From positions 124,001-188,000 of the forward strand of contig NZ_JAKRRY010000002.1 of the NCBI RefSeq assembly GCF_026191675.1: a DNA stretch of 64,000 bases, read 5' to 3'. Under the pieces are notes generated by a model. The model saw only the letters and a program-made list of their open reading frames with translations. It had not been told where the DNA came from and ran no database searches. Positions 9,420 through 19,464 of the stretch are shown here, one piece after another (position 1 is the first letter of the stretch; every line of letters begins with the position of its first letter). Position numbers and translations under genes: made by a program. The stretch is from Vibrio qingdaonensis (GTDB lineage: Bacteria; Pseudomonadota; Gammaproteobacteria; Enterobacterales; Vibrionaceae).

Positions 9420-10661
9420 ATGTCCAAGCGTCGTGTTGTTGTCACTGGCATGGGTATGTTGTCACCGGTAGGCAACACCGTAGAATCTTCATGGAAAGCC
9501 CTATTAGAAGGTCAAAGTGGCATCGTTAATATCGAGCACTTTGATGCAACTGAATACTCAACTCGCTTCGCTGGTTTAGTCAAAGACTTTGATTACAGCG
9601 AATACCTCACCAAAAAAGATGCTCGTAAAATGGATTTATTTATCCAGTACGGAATCGTGGCAGGTATGCAAGCTCTTAAAGACTCAGGCCTAGAAGTTAA
9701 CCCAGAAAACGCTCACCGTTATGGTGTTGCCATTGGATCGGGTATTGGTGGCCTAGACTTAATTGAAGCGGGATATAATGCGTTAGTAGGTAAAGGCCCA
9801 CGTCGTGTAAGTCCTTTCTTTGTTCCATCAACCATCGTAAATATGGTTGCTGGTCAGTTATCTATTTTCGCAGGCTTACGTGGCCCGAATATCGCAATTT
9901 CTACAGCGTGTACTACTGGTTTGCATAACATCGGCCATGCCGCTCGCATGATCGCCTATGGCGATGCAGAGGCGATGGTTGCTGGTGGTTCTGAAAAAGC
10001 GTCAACGCCTCTTGGCATGGCGGGTTTTGGAGCTGCTAAAGCGTTGTCTACTCGTAACGATGAGCCACAAAAAGCGTCGCGTCCTTGGGATGTTGATCGT
10101 GATGGCTTCGTGTTGGGTGACGGCGCCGGTATGATGGTTGTTGAAGAATACGAGCATGCTAAAGCTCGCGGCGCTAAAATTTATGCTGAAATCGTTGGTT
10201 TTGGTATGAGTGGTGACGCTTACCATATGACATCACCTAGTGCTGATGGTTCTGGCGGTGCGTTAGCGATGGAAGCGGCAATGCGTGATGCAGGCGTAAC
10301 AGGAGAACAAATCGGTTACGTCAATGCGCATGGAACATCAACACCTGCAGGTGATATTGCTGAGATCAACGGCATTAAACGTGCGCTGGGTGAAGCTGGC
10401 TCTAAGCAAGTATTGGTTTCTTCTACTAAGTCGATGACTGGTCACCTTTTAGGTGCTGCTGGTTCAGCTGAGGCAATCATCACGGTTATGTCTTTGGTTG
10501 ATCAAATGGTTCCACCGACAATCAACTTAGACAACCAAGAGCCAGAAATTGATATTGACCTTGTACCGCACACCGCGCGCAAAGTTGATATGGAATATGC
10601 TCTGTGTAACTCATTTGGTTTTGGCGGAACGAATGGCTCGTTGATCTTCAAAAAGATTTAA
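9420..10661 (+). CDS. fabF: 3-oxoacyl-ACP synthase II (KAS II)
   Basis: Elongates acyl-ACP with malonyl-ACP and controls temperature-dependent elongation of 16:1. The 413-aa protein has the Cys-His-His triad: C164 in [10 protein letters not shown], His in [11 protein letters not shown] and His in [10 protein letters not shown], and ends in NSFGFGGTN. It starts after a CCCCGGAG ribosome-binding site and is separated from acpP by a terminator. Confidence 0.97.
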   Translation: MSKRRVVVTGMGMLSPVGNTVESSWKALLEGQSGIVNIEHFDATEYSTRFAGLVKDFDYSEYLTKKDARKMDLFIQYGIVAGMQALKDSGLEVNPENAHRYGVAIGSGIGGLDLIEAGYNALVGKGPRRVSPFFVPSTIVNMVAGQLSIFAGLRGPNIAISTACTTGLHNIGHAARMIAYGDAEAMVAGGSEKASTPLGMAGFGAAKALSTRNDEPQKASRPWDVDRDGFVLGDGAGMMVVEEYEHAKARGAKIYAEIVGFGMSGDAYHMTSPSADGSGGALAMEAAMRDAGVTGEQIGYVNAHGTSTPAGDIAEINGIKRALGEAGSKQVLVSSTKSMTGHLLGAAGSAEAIITVMSLVDQMVPPTINLDNQEPEIDIDLVPHTARKVDMEYALCNSFGFGGTNGSLIFKKI

Positions 10662-10690
10662 CCCTTTCGTTCAAAGAAGTCACTTGTAAT

Positions 10691-10730
10691 CAAACGGCTT
10701 GATGCTTAGCATTAAGCCGTTTGTTTATTT
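10691..10730 (+). terminator. Intrinsic terminator after fabF
   Basis: 15-bp arms (CAAACGGCTTGATGC / GCATTAAGCCGTTTG, one G-U pair) with a 3-nt loop, then TTTATTT. It precedes pabC by about 20 bp, so pabC transcription may depend on read-through. Confidence 0.7.
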
Positions 10731-10741
10731 AGGGAAGACAC

Positions 10742-11548
10742 ATGTTTTGGAGAGACGGAGAAATTATTGAAAAAGTGTCTGTATCAGACAGAAGTTTTCA
10801 ATATGGTGACGGTTGCTTTACAACGATACTAACCAAACATGGCAATATCATGTTGTGGCAGAAACATGTCGCACGAATGAACACCGCCCTCAAGGTGTTA
10901 CAGATCCCACAACCTAATTGGTCCGTTGTCCACGAGCAGCTGACTTCCGTCGCGCTAACTACGCCACTTGCGGGGTTAAAAATTCATGTCAGTCGCGGGT
11001 GTGGTGGCAGAGGCTATAGTCCGTCGGTTGAGAGTGGGCCTATCGTTACGATCAGCTGCTTTCCTTATCCTCCACATTACTTGTCATGGCGTGAAGAAGG
11101 CTTATCTTTAATGCTGTGCAAGACCCAATTAGGGTTAAACCCTTTGCTCGCCGGTATTAAGCACAATAACCGTTTAGAGCAAATATTGATGAAAGCGGAA
11201 ATAGAACAAACTCGCTTTGATGATGGACTTGCTCTAGATTTGAATGACAATGTGGTTGAAACAAGTATGGCGAACGTCTTTTGGGTCAGTGAAGGCAAGG
11301 TCTATACGCCAACTCTTGCTAACTCAGGCGTGGCAGGGGTCATGAGAGCTGAGGTCATTGAAGCGTTAAAGCACTTGCAGATTAAGTGCTATGAAGATGA
11401 GTACTCGTTGTCAGCACTATTGTCTGCGGATGAAATATTTGTGAGCAATTGTATTCTAGGGGTTGCGCCGGTGAAGAAAATTGAGGAAGCTGCTTTACCT
11501 ATTGGTAGGGTTACCAGACGTATTCAGGAGTATTTAGATCAGTGTTAA
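10742..11548 (+). CDS. pabC: Aminodeoxychorismate lyase
   Basis: PLP enzyme that releases pyruvate from 4-amino-4-deoxychorismate to give p-aminobenzoate for folate. The 268-aa fold-type IV protein has the PLP lysine K140 in AGIKHNNRLEQIL and the conserved SDRSFQYGDGCF N-terminus. The ribosome-binding site AGGGAAG precedes the ATG. It overlaps the mltG start by 7 bp. Confidence 0.94.
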   Translation: MFWRDGEIIEKVSVSDRSFQYGDGCFTTILTKHGNIMLWQKHVARMNTALKVLQIPQPNWSVVHEQLTSVALTTPLAGLKIHVSRGCGGRGYSPSVESGPIVTISCFPYPPHYLSWREEGLSLMLCKTQLGLNPLLAGIKHNNRLEQILMKAEIEQTRFDDGLALDLNDNVVETSMANVFWVSEGKVYTPTLANSGVAGVMRAEVIEALKHLQIKCYEDEYSLSALLSADEIFVSNCILGVAPVKKIEEAALPIGRVTRRIQEYLDQC

Positions 11549-12558
11549 AGAAGCTGTTATTTATTATTATTGTGTTCATTGCTTTAGCTCTCGGAGCGAT
11601 GTTTTACGTGCAGAAGGGTGTTGATGCATTTCTTGGGCAATCTTTGCGTATCGAATCACCTCAGTTGGTGACGATAAAGAGAGGCAATAGCCTTAATACT
11701 GTATTTTCACAGTTTCAAAAAAATGACTGGATTGATGAAAGTCCTTTTTCTCAGCTTGTCCGTCGTTTTCACCCTGAGCTTTCTCAGCTCAAAGTGGGTA
11801 CTTTCCAACTCCAACCTGGTATGGATCTCACACAGGCGATTGATGTATTAAATGAAGGTATCGAGTACCAACTTGCCATTACCTTTATTGAAGGCTCGAC
11901 ATTTAAAGAGTGGCGCGAGCAGCTATCCGCTGCAGAGCATTTAAATCAAGTCGCGAGTGATATGTCGGAAGCCGATATTGCAGCGCAGCTTGAGATCCCG
12001 CAAACAAAACTGGAAGGATTGTTTTTAGCGGAGACGTATCACTATGCTGTTGGAGATAGCGATCTTGATATTTTGCGTCGAGCTCATAATAAACTAGACC
12101 GTATCTTGACAACGAATTGGAACAATAAACAGCAAGGCTTGCCTTTAAAAACACCTTATGAAGCGTTGATACTTGCCTCTATTATTGAAAAAGAAACCGC
12201 GGTTGCATCTGAGCGTGAGCGTGTTGCATCGGTATTTGTCAACCGTCTCAACCGTCCGATGCGCCTGCAAACCGATCCTACCGTGATCTACGGTATGGGG
12301 GAACGGTATGATGGTAACATTCGCAAGAAGGATTTACGTGAACGAACACCATACAATACGTATGTTATTGATGGGTTGCCACCAACCCCGATTGCTATGC
12401 CAGGGGAAGCGTCTATTCATGCTGCATTACACCCTGAAAAAAGCCGCTACCTTTATTTTGTCGCCAGTGGTACTGGAGGGCATGTGTTCTCTAAAAATCT
12501 TAGAGACCATAATCGAGCGGTACAAAAATATTTAAAAACGATAAGAAGTCAGAAATGA
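11542..12558 (+). CDS. mltG: Endolytic murein transglycosylase MltG
   Basis: Inner-membrane YceG-family enzyme that cleaves nascent peptidoglycan glycan strands and sets chain length. One N-terminal membrane helix (about residues 3-22) is followed by the YceG domain, with the catalytic Glu in [16 protein letters not shown] start at 11542 inside the pabC end, with AGGAG upstream; the stop overlaps the tmk ATG by 4 bp. 338 aa, as in the family. Confidence 0.94.
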   Translation: MLKKLLFIIIVFIALALGAMFYVQKGVDAFLGQSLRIESPQLVTIKRGNSLNTVFSQFQKNDWIDESPFSQLVRRFHPELSQLKVGTFQLQPGMDLTQAIDVLNEGIEYQLAITFIEGSTFKEWREQLSAAEHLNQVASDMSEADIAAQLEIPQTKLEGLFLAETYHYAVGDSDLDILRRAHNKLDRILTTNWNNKQQGLPLKTPYEALILASIIEKETAVASERERVASVFVNRLNRPMRLQTDPTVIYGMGERYDGNIRKKDLRERTPYNTYVIDGLPPTPIAMPGEASIHAALHPEKSRYLYFVASGTGGHVFSKNLRDHNRAVQKYLKTIRSQK

Positions 12559-13193
12559 GCCAAGCTAAATTTATTGTTATTGAAGGGCTAGAAGGTGCAG
12601 GAAAAAGTACTGCTATTCAGACTCTTCGTTCGGAATTAGAACGTTCAGGCATTGAGCGAATCACTAACACGCGAGAGCCTGGCGGTACCGCACTGGCAGA
12701 GAAAATGCGAGCGTTAGTGAAAGAAGAACACGCTGATGAAGCGCTGCAAGATCGTTCTGAACTCCTTCTTATGTACGCCGCTCGCATTCAACTTGTGGAA
12801 ACGGTAATTAAACCTGCTCTAGCACAAGGTACATGGGTGATCGGTGATCGCCATGATATGTCATCTCAAGCTTATCAAGGTGGCGGTCGACAAATTGATG
12901 AGTCGGTGATGAGTTCCCTTAAGCAAATCGCGATTGGTGATTTCAAACCAGACTTCACACTTTATCTTGATATTGACCCTAAGTTAGGTTTAGAAAGAGC
13001 TCGTGGTCGTGGAGAGCTTGACCGAATTGAAAAAATGGACTTGAGCTTCTTTGAAAGAACCCGCGCTTCTTATCTGAAGATTGCAGAGTCTGACGATAGT
13101 GTGGCCATCATTGACGCAAGCCAATCTATCGAGGGTGTGCAAAAAAGCATTCAGACGGCAGTGCAAATGTGGTTGATAGAGCAGAAGGGGTAA
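12555..13193 (+). CDS. tmk: Thymidylate kinase
   Basis: Phosphorylates dTMP to dTDP. The 212-aa protein has the P-loop [10 protein letters not shown], the NTREPGGT dTMP-binding motif and the [15 protein letters not shown] segment. ATGA overlap with mltG indicates translational coupling, and holB follows after 3 bp. Confidence 0.97.
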   Translation: MSQAKFIVIEGLEGAGKSTAIQTLRSELERSGIERITNTREPGGTALAEKMRALVKEEHADEALQDRSELLLMYAARIQLVETVIKPALAQGTWVIGDRHDMSSQAYQGGGRQIDESVMSSLKQIAIGDFKPDFTLYLDIDPKLGLERARGRGELDRIEKMDLSFFERTRASYLKIAESDDSVAIIDASQSIEGVQKSIQTAVQMWLIEQKG

Positions 13194-13196
13194 GCA

Positions 13197-14153
13197 GTGA
13201 AAAGCTATCCTTGGCTTGAGGGGCTTTGGCTGCAACTCAAGCAGAGCCTTGACAATGAACGTATTGCTGGCGCAATGCTCGTGCAGGCGCAGAAGGGTTT
13301 AGCCCCTGATGCTCTGATACACCAATATGTATCAGGTGTGATGTGCCAGAACGATCATTCAGAGCCGTGTGGGTTTTGTCATTCTTGTGATTTACTGAAG
13401 AGTGAATCGCATCCGGATGTACACTACTTGTTACCTGAAAAAGACAAAAAGGCGTTGTCTGTTGATCAAATCCGTCAGGCTAACAAATGGGCTCAAGAGT
13501 CTTCTCAGTTTGGCCGATACCGTATCATCGTAATACCGAATGCGGAAACCATGAATGCCTCGGCTTCCAATGCGTTGTTAAAGACATTAGAGGAGCCGCC
13601 TAAGCAATGTCTATTCATATTGTCGACTGAGAATGCTAAGCTTTTGCTCCCCACGATACGAAGCCGTTGTGAAGTGTGGCACATTGCGTTGCCTAATGCG
13701 AAAACATGTTTGCAATGGGTCGAAGAACAGACAGGCAAGCCTGTGCCTGAATCCGCGGGCTATTTGTGTAGTTATGAACCATTAACAGTGTTGAACTTTA
13801 TTAAAGAGAAACACGATAAGTCTTATGGTTTGATGATGGACGCATTCATAACCTTCCTACAAGGTGACCGATTGGACACATCGAGTGTTTGGGCTGAAAT
13901 GACGAAAAGCAAAATCGACCTTACTATCACCTTAGGCTGGTATTGGCATCTGCTTTGCGCCGCTCAAAAACAGGCATTAGGACTTGAGGGTGCCTATCAC
14001 TTGAAAGACGCCGTCACGCTGGCTCAGTTATTCTCCTATGAATGCTTGTTTCAGCAAGGCGACCGTATTCAAGAGTTACGTAACCAGTTACGTTCAAATC
14101 CAGGGCTAAATGGCGAAGTGTTATTTGCCAGTTGGTTGTATGAGTTTGACTGA
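13197..14153 (+). CDS. holB: DNA polymerase III delta' subunit
   Basis: Clamp-loader subunit. The 318-aa protein shows the four-Cys zinc module (CQNDHSEPCGFCHSC), the SRC-containing region (TIRSRCEVW) and no intact P-loop, all typical of delta'. GTG start at 13197 right after tmk. Gene order tmk-holB-tatD is conserved in enterics and vibrios. Confidence 0.93.
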   Translation: MKSYPWLEGLWLQLKQSLDNERIAGAMLVQAQKGLAPDALIHQYVSGVMCQNDHSEPCGFCHSCDLLKSESHPDVHYLLPEKDKKALSVDQIRQANKWAQESSQFGRYRIIVIPNAETMNASASNALLKTLEEPPKQCLFILSTENAKLLLPTIRSRCEVWHIALPNAKTCLQWVEEQTGKPVPESAGYLCSYEPLTVLNFIKEKHDKSYGLMMDAFITFLQGDRLDTSSVWAEMTKSKIDLTITLGWYWHLLCAAQKQALGLEGAYHLKDAVTLAQLFSYECLFQQGDRIQELRNQLRSNPGLNGEVLFASWLYEFD

Positions 14154-14197
14154 TACAAATGTTACGTGTACGCGGTCTGAGGTAGCGTGATAATTTT

Positions 14198-14227
14198 AAA
14201 AAAGAGGCGGGTCTCAGCCTCTTTTTT
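14198..14227 (+). terminator. Intrinsic terminator after holB
   Basis: AAAAGAGGC and GCCTCTTTT pair around a short loop, with a T-run after. It ends the pabC-holB operon. Confidence 0.85.
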
Positions 14228-14326
14228 CTATGGGCTATGTTCGCCCTTTACTCCTATCGTTCGCTATATTGTTTAATGATATACGCTAGTAATTATCGTC
14301 ATTTATAATTTAAAAGTACTTATTCT

Positions 14327-15094
14327 ATGTTTGTAGATTCTCATTGCCATCTCGATAAACTTAACCTAGACGATCACCCGTCAGGAATTGAAGACATTAT
14401 TAACAAGGCTAAAGCAGCCAACGTACACCAGTTGCTCTCCGTTGGTGTTACGTTAGATGCTTTTCCTGGGATGATGAAGCTGATTGAGCCTTACTCTGAA
14501 GTAATGGCGTCTTGCGGGGTTCACCCATTAGATGTAGAAAGCGCGTTTTCACTTGCGACCTTTAAAGAGTATGTGATGCACCCAAGAGTCGTTGCGGTGG
14601 GGGAAACAGGGTTGGACTACCATTATCAGCCAGAGACTGCAGCCCTACAAAAAGAGCGGTTTGAGCAGCAAGTAGACGTCGCGGTGGATGTAAATAAGCC
14701 ACTCATTATTCATACGCGCGATGCGCGTGAAGATACACTCGCTGTTTTGCGAAATGGCGGAGCGGAACGTTGTGGTGGCGTGATTCATTGTTTCACGGAA
14801 GATCTTTCATTCGCTGAATCGGCGATGGACTTAGGATTCTATATTTCCATTTCCGGTATTGTGACTTTTCGTCAAGCAACAGCGTTAAAAGAGGTGGTGA
14901 AACAACTTCCACTAGAGCGACTTTTGATTGAAACAGACTCTCCGTATTTAGCGCCTGTTCCCCATAGAGGTAAGCAAAACCAGCCTGCTTATGTCGTTGA
15001 GGTCGCCGCCTATATCGCGCAATTAAAAGGCATTTCGTTGCATGAAGTAGCAGAAAAGACGTCAGAAAATTACCAGGCACTTTTTTTGCGGTAG
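14327..15094 (+). CDS. ycfH: TatD-family metal-dependent hydrolase (YcfH)
   Basis: TatD-type TIM-barrel metallohydrolase, a predicted DNase. It has the metal ligands HCH (SHCHLDKL, start of protein), a Glu in GETGLDYHY, His residues in IIHTRDA and IHCFTE, and the Asp of IETDSPYL. 255 aa. E. coli YcfH also follows holB. The true substrate is not certain. Confidence 0.9.
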   Translation: MFVDSHCHLDKLNLDDHPSGIEDIINKAKAANVHQLLSVGVTLDAFPGMMKLIEPYSEVMASCGVHPLDVESAFSLATFKEYVMHPRVVAVGETGLDYHYQPETAALQKERFEQQVDVAVDVNKPLIIHTRDAREDTLAVLRNGGAERCGGVIHCFTEDLSFAESAMDLGFYISISGIVTFRQATALKEVVKQLPLERLLIETDSPYLAPVPHRGKQNQPAYVVEVAAYIAQLKGISLHEVAEKTSENYQALFLR

Positions 15095-15120
15095 CAATTA
15101 AGTTGGGGTGTTATTTGACC

Positions 15121-15149
15121 AAAAAGGATGCCTGGCGCATCCTTTTTTC
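15121..15149 (+). terminator. Intrinsic terminator after ycfH
   Basis: GGATGC-CTGGC-GCATCC extended by A5/T6 tracts. Confidence 0.85.
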
Positions 15150-15243
15150 TAATTGCAAGTCAAATGGTTAACGAAAAGTTAATGTTCACCAAAAATGTTG
15201 AAGTAAAATCGACTCTACACCACAGTGTGTAATTACGTTACGT

Positions 15244-15270
15244 AAAATAACTTATAGCGCTATTTTATTT
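15244..15270 (+). promoter_or_regulatory. Candidate Mlc-type operator upstream of ptsG
   Basis: AAAATA (15244-15249) and TATTTT (15261-15266) flank an 11-bp centre that includes the palindrome TAGCGCTA. A/T tracts around a GCG/CGC core are typical of Mlc/NagC operators, and Mlc represses ptsG in E. coli. The site lies 16 bp before a TTGACA (15286-15291) / TATTAT (15307-15312) promoter-like pair with a 15-bp spacer. The rest of the 455-bp gap 15095-15549 shows no gene. Confidence 0.4.
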
Positions 15271-15549
15271 GCTGGGTGAAATTAATTGACATAAATGTAA
15301 TTTGGCTATTATTCAATGGTTTATGTTCAAAAAGTGGTGGTTTTTAGAGTTTTTTTGACTGTGATCTACTCTGAGTTTTGAAACTTAACTTCGTAACACT
15401 GTAGAAAGTATTAGGGTCATCAAGCTATATTTATCAACAGAAAATACAAATCATAATGTGGTTACATTTTCATTGGGTGCTAACATTTAAGGCTGCGGGG
15501 GTGTGCCGTTAGTGCCCATTAATCTAATAACTTTATCAGGAGCATAAAC

Positions 15550-16983
15550 ATGTTTAAGAACCTTTTTGCTAACCTGCAAAAAGTTGGTAAGTCACTGATG
15601 CTACCAGTATCGGTTTTACCAGTTGCAGGTATTCTATTAGGGGTAGGCGCTGCCGACCTTAGCTTTATTCCAGACGTAGTATCGAACTTGATGGAACAAG
15701 CTGGTGGTTCAGTATTTGGTCAAATGGCATTGCTATTTGCGGTAGGTGTTGCACTAGGCTTTACGAACAACGACGGTGTTGCAGGTCTTGCTGCAATCGT
15801 GGGTTACGGCATCATGACAGCAACGCTTAGCGTGATGGCTGATGTTATGGGTGTTGAAGGCATCGATACTGGCGTACTAGGTGGTATCCTAGTCGGTGGT
15901 GTTGCAGCTTGGGCATTTAACCGCTTCTTCAAAATTCAATTACCGGAATACCTTGGCTTCTTCGCTGGTAAGCGTGCTGTGCCAATCATTACAGGTTTCA
16001 CGGCAATTGGTCTTGGTATCCTGCTTTCTATCATTTGGCCACCAATTGGCGGCGCTATCGGTGCGTTCTCTGATTGGGCTGCACACCAAAACCCAACAGT
16101 AGCATTTGGTATCTACGGTATTGTTGAGCGTTCTCTGATTCCATTTGGTCTTCACCACGTATGGAACGTACCATTCTTCTTCGAAGCGGGTACATGTGTT
16201 AACGCAGCAGGCGAAACTCAAAACGGCGTTCTAACTTGTTACCTAGTTGCTGATGAAGCATCTCGTGCAGCGGGCAATGGCTTCGGTCAACTAGCTGGCG
16301 GTTACATGTTCAAGATGTTCGGTCTACCAGCAGCGGCAATTGCTATCGCACATTGTGCTAAGCCTGAAAACCGTGCGAAAGTAATGGGTATCATGGCTTC
16401 GGCAGCTCTGACTTCATTCCTAACGGGTATCACTGAACCAATCGAATTCTCTTTCCTATTCGTTGCTCCAGTTCTGTACGCAATTCACGCTCTACTAGCG
16501 GGTTCTGCTTACGTTGTTGCGAACATGCTTGGTTTTGTACACGGTACATCGTTCTCGCACGGTCTAATCGACTTCCTAGTTCTGTCTGGTAACTCTCAGA
16601 AGATCGGTCTGATGGTTGGTGTTGGTCTGGTTTACGCGGCTATTTACTACTTCGTATTCCGCACTGTTATTACAGCGATGGATCTTAAGACTCCAGGTCG
16701 TGAAGATGAATCAGAAGATGCAACTACCGTTCAATCTGGTAGCGAAATGGCTGGTGAACTTGTTGCCGCGTTTGGTGGTAAAGCAAACATCACTGGTCTA
16801 GACGCCTGTATCACTCGTCTACGTGTTGCAGTAGCAGACGTAGAACAAGTTGACCAAGATAAACTTAAGAAGCTTGGTGCAGCTGGTGTTGTCGTTGTAG
16901 CAGGTGGTGTACAAGCTATCTTCGGTACTAAATCTGATAACTTGAAAACAGATATGGATGAGTGGATTCGTAACCACGGTTAA
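15550..16983 (+). CDS. ptsG: PTS glucose-specific EIICB (PtsG)
   Basis: Glucose permease of the phosphotransferase system. The 477-aa protein has an N-terminal EIIC domain of about ten membrane segments, with the [10 protein letters not shown] motif near residue 297. A C-terminal EIIB domain carries the phosphocysteine in [11 protein letters not shown]. Length equals E. coli PtsG. Monocistronic: a long leader precedes it and a terminator follows. Strong ribosome-binding site TCAGGAG. Confidence 0.96.
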   Translation: MFKNLFANLQKVGKSLMLPVSVLPVAGILLGVGAADLSFIPDVVSNLMEQAGGSVFGQMALLFAVGVALGFTNNDGVAGLAAIVGYGIMTATLSVMADVMGVEGIDTGVLGGILVGGVAAWAFNRFFKIQLPEYLGFFAGKRAVPIITGFTAIGLGILLSIIWPPIGGAIGAFSDWAAHQNPTVAFGIYGIVERSLIPFGLHHVWNVPFFFEAGTCVNAAGETQNGVLTCYLVADEASRAAGNGFGQLAGGYMFKMFGLPAAAIAIAHCAKPENRAKVMGIMASAALTSFLTGITEPIEFSFLFVAPVLYAIHALLAGSAYVVANMLGFVHGTSFSHGLIDFLVLSGNSQKIGLMVGVGLVYAAIYYFVFRTVITAMDLKTPGREDESEDATTVQSGSEMAGELVAAFGGKANITGLDACITRLRVAVADVEQVDQDKLKKLGAAGVVVVAGGVQAIFGTKSDNLKTDMDEWIRNHG

Positions 16984-17008
16984 TCTTTAAGTTGTTAAGT
17001 TAATTATT

Positions 17009-17034
17009 AAGGGAAGCATTTGCTTCCCTTTTTT
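17009..17034 (+). terminator. Intrinsic terminator after ptsG
   Basis: AAGGGAAGCA-TT-TGCTTCCCTT, then T4. Confidence 0.9.
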
Positions 17035-17172
17035 CTATCTGAACCTTGTCTTGCCCCTTTCCTTGTCATGACATAACGATCCCCCCATTCACTAAAATCT
17101 CTGCAATTTTGTCATACCCATAAACGCTCTCACTAATTAGAAGAGCGGCAGCACTAAGCAGAGAACAAACAC

Positions 17173-17778
17173 ATGAAATCAAAATTCAAACTCGGTATCA
17201 GTTTAATTAGTCTGATGTTCGTTTCTACCTTGTCAATCGCCGCAGGTAGCACTGCAGGTGGCGAAGAAGAATGGCAGATTGTTGAAGAGGGTAGTACCAA
17301 TACAGCCAGTACTAAGCCATCGCCGAGCACCAGTAGCACCGCCTCTTCGAATCGCAGTGCATCATCGAGCCAAGCGCAATCAAAGCCAGCAAAGTCTAGT
17401 AGTCAGCGCTCCTCCAGTCGACGCAGCGGCGGAGGCAACAGCGGGTTTAAAATTGGTATGGGACTGGATCAAGGCTTGAGCGTAGTTGGTCAAATCAATA
17501 ATCAGGTCAACTTTGCGATTGGCAATGATGGCATAGCGGCGGACTACATCTTTAATCGTGGTCGTTTTGGCGGCGATGTGCCGTTTACTTGGTTTGCTGG
17601 CGTCGGTGGTCAAATCAAACGTTCTGATAACTTCGGTCCGCGAATCGCTCTGGGTGTCGAACTGGATATCTCGAATGGTTGGGATGCTTATGCGCAGCTA
17701 ACACCCAATATGATGTTCCATAAGAGTGATTTGAAATTAGGGATTGGAGCGGGTATTGGTATTCGCTACAGCTTTTAA
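17173..17778 (+). CDS. Secreted Ser-rich protein with predicted outer-membrane barrel
   Basis: I do not recognise the family. The 201-aa protein has a signal peptide (residues 1-23, cleavage near SIAAG) and an EEEWQIVEEG segment. A Ser/Thr/Ala-rich low-complexity linker runs from about 37 to 90. A glycine-rich C-terminal domain of about 110 aa has alternating hydrophobic strands and ends in Phe (GIGIRYSF). A C-terminal aromatic residue after amphipathic strands is typical of outer-membrane barrels recognised by BAM, so a small barrel tethered to a disordered N-terminus is plausible. The ribosome-binding site is weak (AGAGAA). No partner gene is adjacent. Confidence 0.7.
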   Translation: MKSKFKLGISLISLMFVSTLSIAAGSTAGGEEEWQIVEEGSTNTASTKPSPSTSSTASSNRSASSSQAQSKPAKSSSQRSSSRRSGGGNSGFKIGMGLDQGLSVVGQINNQVNFAIGNDGIAADYIFNRGRFGGDVPFTWFAGVGGQIKRSDNFGPRIALGVELDISNGWDAYAQLTPNMMFHKSDLKLGIGAGIGIRYSF

Positions 17779-17807
17779 AAGCAAAGACCTTATACACCAC
17801 CAATAAG

Positions 17808-17838
17808 AAAGCCAGCATGAAGATGCTGGCTTTTATTT
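17808..17838. terminator. Terminator between the barrel-like gene and metS-type gene
   Basis: AGCCAGCAT-GAAG-ATGCTGGCT with a T-rich tail to the right. It ends the plus-strand gene and could also act against the opposing transcript. Confidence 0.75.
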
Positions 17839-17891
17839 TGTTGCCTCAACGCTTCAGGTGAACAGCGCTCAGAGGGCCAGAAAACACTCGG

Positions 17892-17993
17892 CTATTTGTG
17901 GTTTTTATCCATGGCTTTTTTGATGCAGTAAGATGCACCGCCCCATGTAATACCTAGGCCTAGAACCATCATAATAATTGCACTAGTTGTCAT
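17892..17993 (-). CDS. MetS-type small subunit of NSS amino-acid transporter
   Basis: 33-aa protein (MTTSAIIMMVLGLGITWGG...) with one membrane helix (about residues 4-23) and a basic tail. It starts one base after the stop of the large NSS transporter. This is the position and size of MetS, the small subunit required with MetP for methionine/alanine uptake in Corynebacterium. Annotated from position and character. Confidence 0.8.
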   Translation of the reverse strand: MTTSAIIMMVLGLGITWGGASYCIKKAMDKNHK

Positions 17994-17994
17994 T

Positions 17995-19464
17995 TTAAGC
18001 GTCCTTCTTACTTGTTACATTGACGGCAACACCGACGACGACGAGCAGCCCCATAAGTCCCCAGCCAAGTAGCATGAGATCAAATTGCGCATAGCCGCCA
18101 TAACCTTCAGTGATTAGAGTTTGGAACTTCGTTGCGACAATCATTGCGAGAATAACTGGAGTGATAAAGCGCAAGCAGATATCGAACCAAGCGCCGATTG
18201 AAAAATCAGAGACTTTGTTAACATACTCGCGTACATCGGCAATTTTTAGTAGCCATGCCATGAGTATAATCTCAATGAAACAGCTCACCACAATACCCAC
18301 GTTATTCGCGAAGTGGTCCACTAAATCTAGCAGTAATAGGCCGCCATTGGTCGCAAATGCCATAGAAATAATGAGGCCAGAGCCACAAATAATCGTGGCC
18401 GCTTTCTTACGACTCCAGTTCAGCTTATCGATGACAGCAGAGGTGACGGCTTCCATGATAGAAATATGAGAGCTTAAGCCTGCGATAACGAGTGCAAAGA
18501 AAAACAGTGGCCCTAAGATGTACGGCGCTGGTAGTAAATTAATGGCTGCTGGTAGCGTGACAAATGCTAGGCCGACACCAGCGGTAACAACCTCTGTTAG
18601 CGGCTTACCTTGCTCTTGAGCCATGTATCCAAGTACTGAGAAAATCATGATACCAGCTAGGATAGAGAAGCCACAGTTAATCAATACTGTCATGAACGCA
18701 TTATTAGTAATATCTGACTTCTCAGGCAAATAACTTGAATAAGCGAGCATGATGGCAAAACCAATACTTAGCGTGAAAAAGATTTGACCATAAGCGGCAG
18801 CCCAGACTTTCATGTCCCAGATTTTACTGAAATCCGGTTCGAATAGGTAGTTAACCCCGTTAAGTGCGCCCGGAAGAAATACCATGCGACCGATCAGTAG
18901 AATTACCATGATGAACAAGATAGGCATCATGATTTTTGCTGCTCGCTCAATCCCGGCCTTTACACCACCAGCAATAGCGGAGTAGGTGATTGCCCAAGCA
19001 ATGAGCATGGCGCCAGCAATTTTCCACTGAATAGCGCCAAGGCTAGTTGGCGAGTTGTCGCCTAGCTGTAGGTATTCACTAAAGAAGAAGGCATTAGTGT
19101 CGGTTCCCCAGCTTTGAGTAAACGACATGCCAAAATAAGAAATCGCCCAACCAATAACGGCGACGTAGTAGACGGCGATTGTTGCCGCAACACCGACTTG
19201 AAACCATCCGAGCCATTCAAACTTGGCGTTAATTTTACTGAGTGTTTTTGGTGCAGAACCTCGGTATTTTTGACCCATACTGAATTCGAGAATCATGAAT
19301 GGAATACCGGCGGTGATCATGGCAAAAAGGTAAGGAATAAAGAATGCACCGCCACCATTTTCGTAGGCCATGTAAGGGAATCGCCAAATATTGCCGAGTC
19401 CGATTGCCGACCCCACTGCTGCAAGAATAAATCCAGCGCGGGATCCCCATTGTTCGCGTTTCAT
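17995..19464 (-). CDS. Sodium-dependent NSS-family amino-acid transporter (MetP-like)
   Basis: Sodium-coupled amino-acid symporter of the neurotransmitter:sodium symporter family. The 489-aa protein begins with the family hallmark REQWGSRAGFILAAVGSAIGLGNIWRFPY (split helix TM1 with Na-binding backbone) and has about 11-12 membrane helices. Presence of the MetS-like small subunit suggests a methionine/alanine-type substrate, but substrate cannot be read from sequence. The ribosome-binding site (AAGGAG) is strong. Confidence 0.92.
   Translation of the reverse strand: MKREQWGSRAGFILAAVGSAIGLGNIWRFPYMAYENGGGAFFIPYLFAMITAGIPFMILEFSMGQKYRGSAPKTLSKINAKFEWLGWFQVGVAATIAVYYVAVIGWAISYFGMSFTQSWGTDTNAFFFSEYLQLGDNSPTSLGAIQWKIAGAMLIAWAITYSAIAGGVKAGIERAAKIMMPILFIMVILLIGRMVFLPGALNGVNYLFEPDFSKIWDMKVWAAAYGQIFFTLSIGFAIMLAYSSYLPEKSDITNNAFMTVLINCGFSILAGIMIFSVLGYMAQEQGKPLTEVVTAGVGLAFVTLPAAINLLPAPYILGPLFFFALVIAGLSSHISIMEAVTSAVIDKLNWSRKKAATIICGSGLIISMAFATNGGLLLLDLVDHFANNVGIVVSCFIEIILMAWLLKIADVREYVNKVSDFSIGAWFDICLRFITPVILAMIVATKFQTLITEGYGGYAQFDLMLLGWGLMGLLVVVGVAVNVTSKKDA

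Noticed and set aside
15360..15375. TGTGA-containing CRP-like sequence upstream of ptsG
   Set aside because: Only one half-site fits; the other half does not match at the right spacing.
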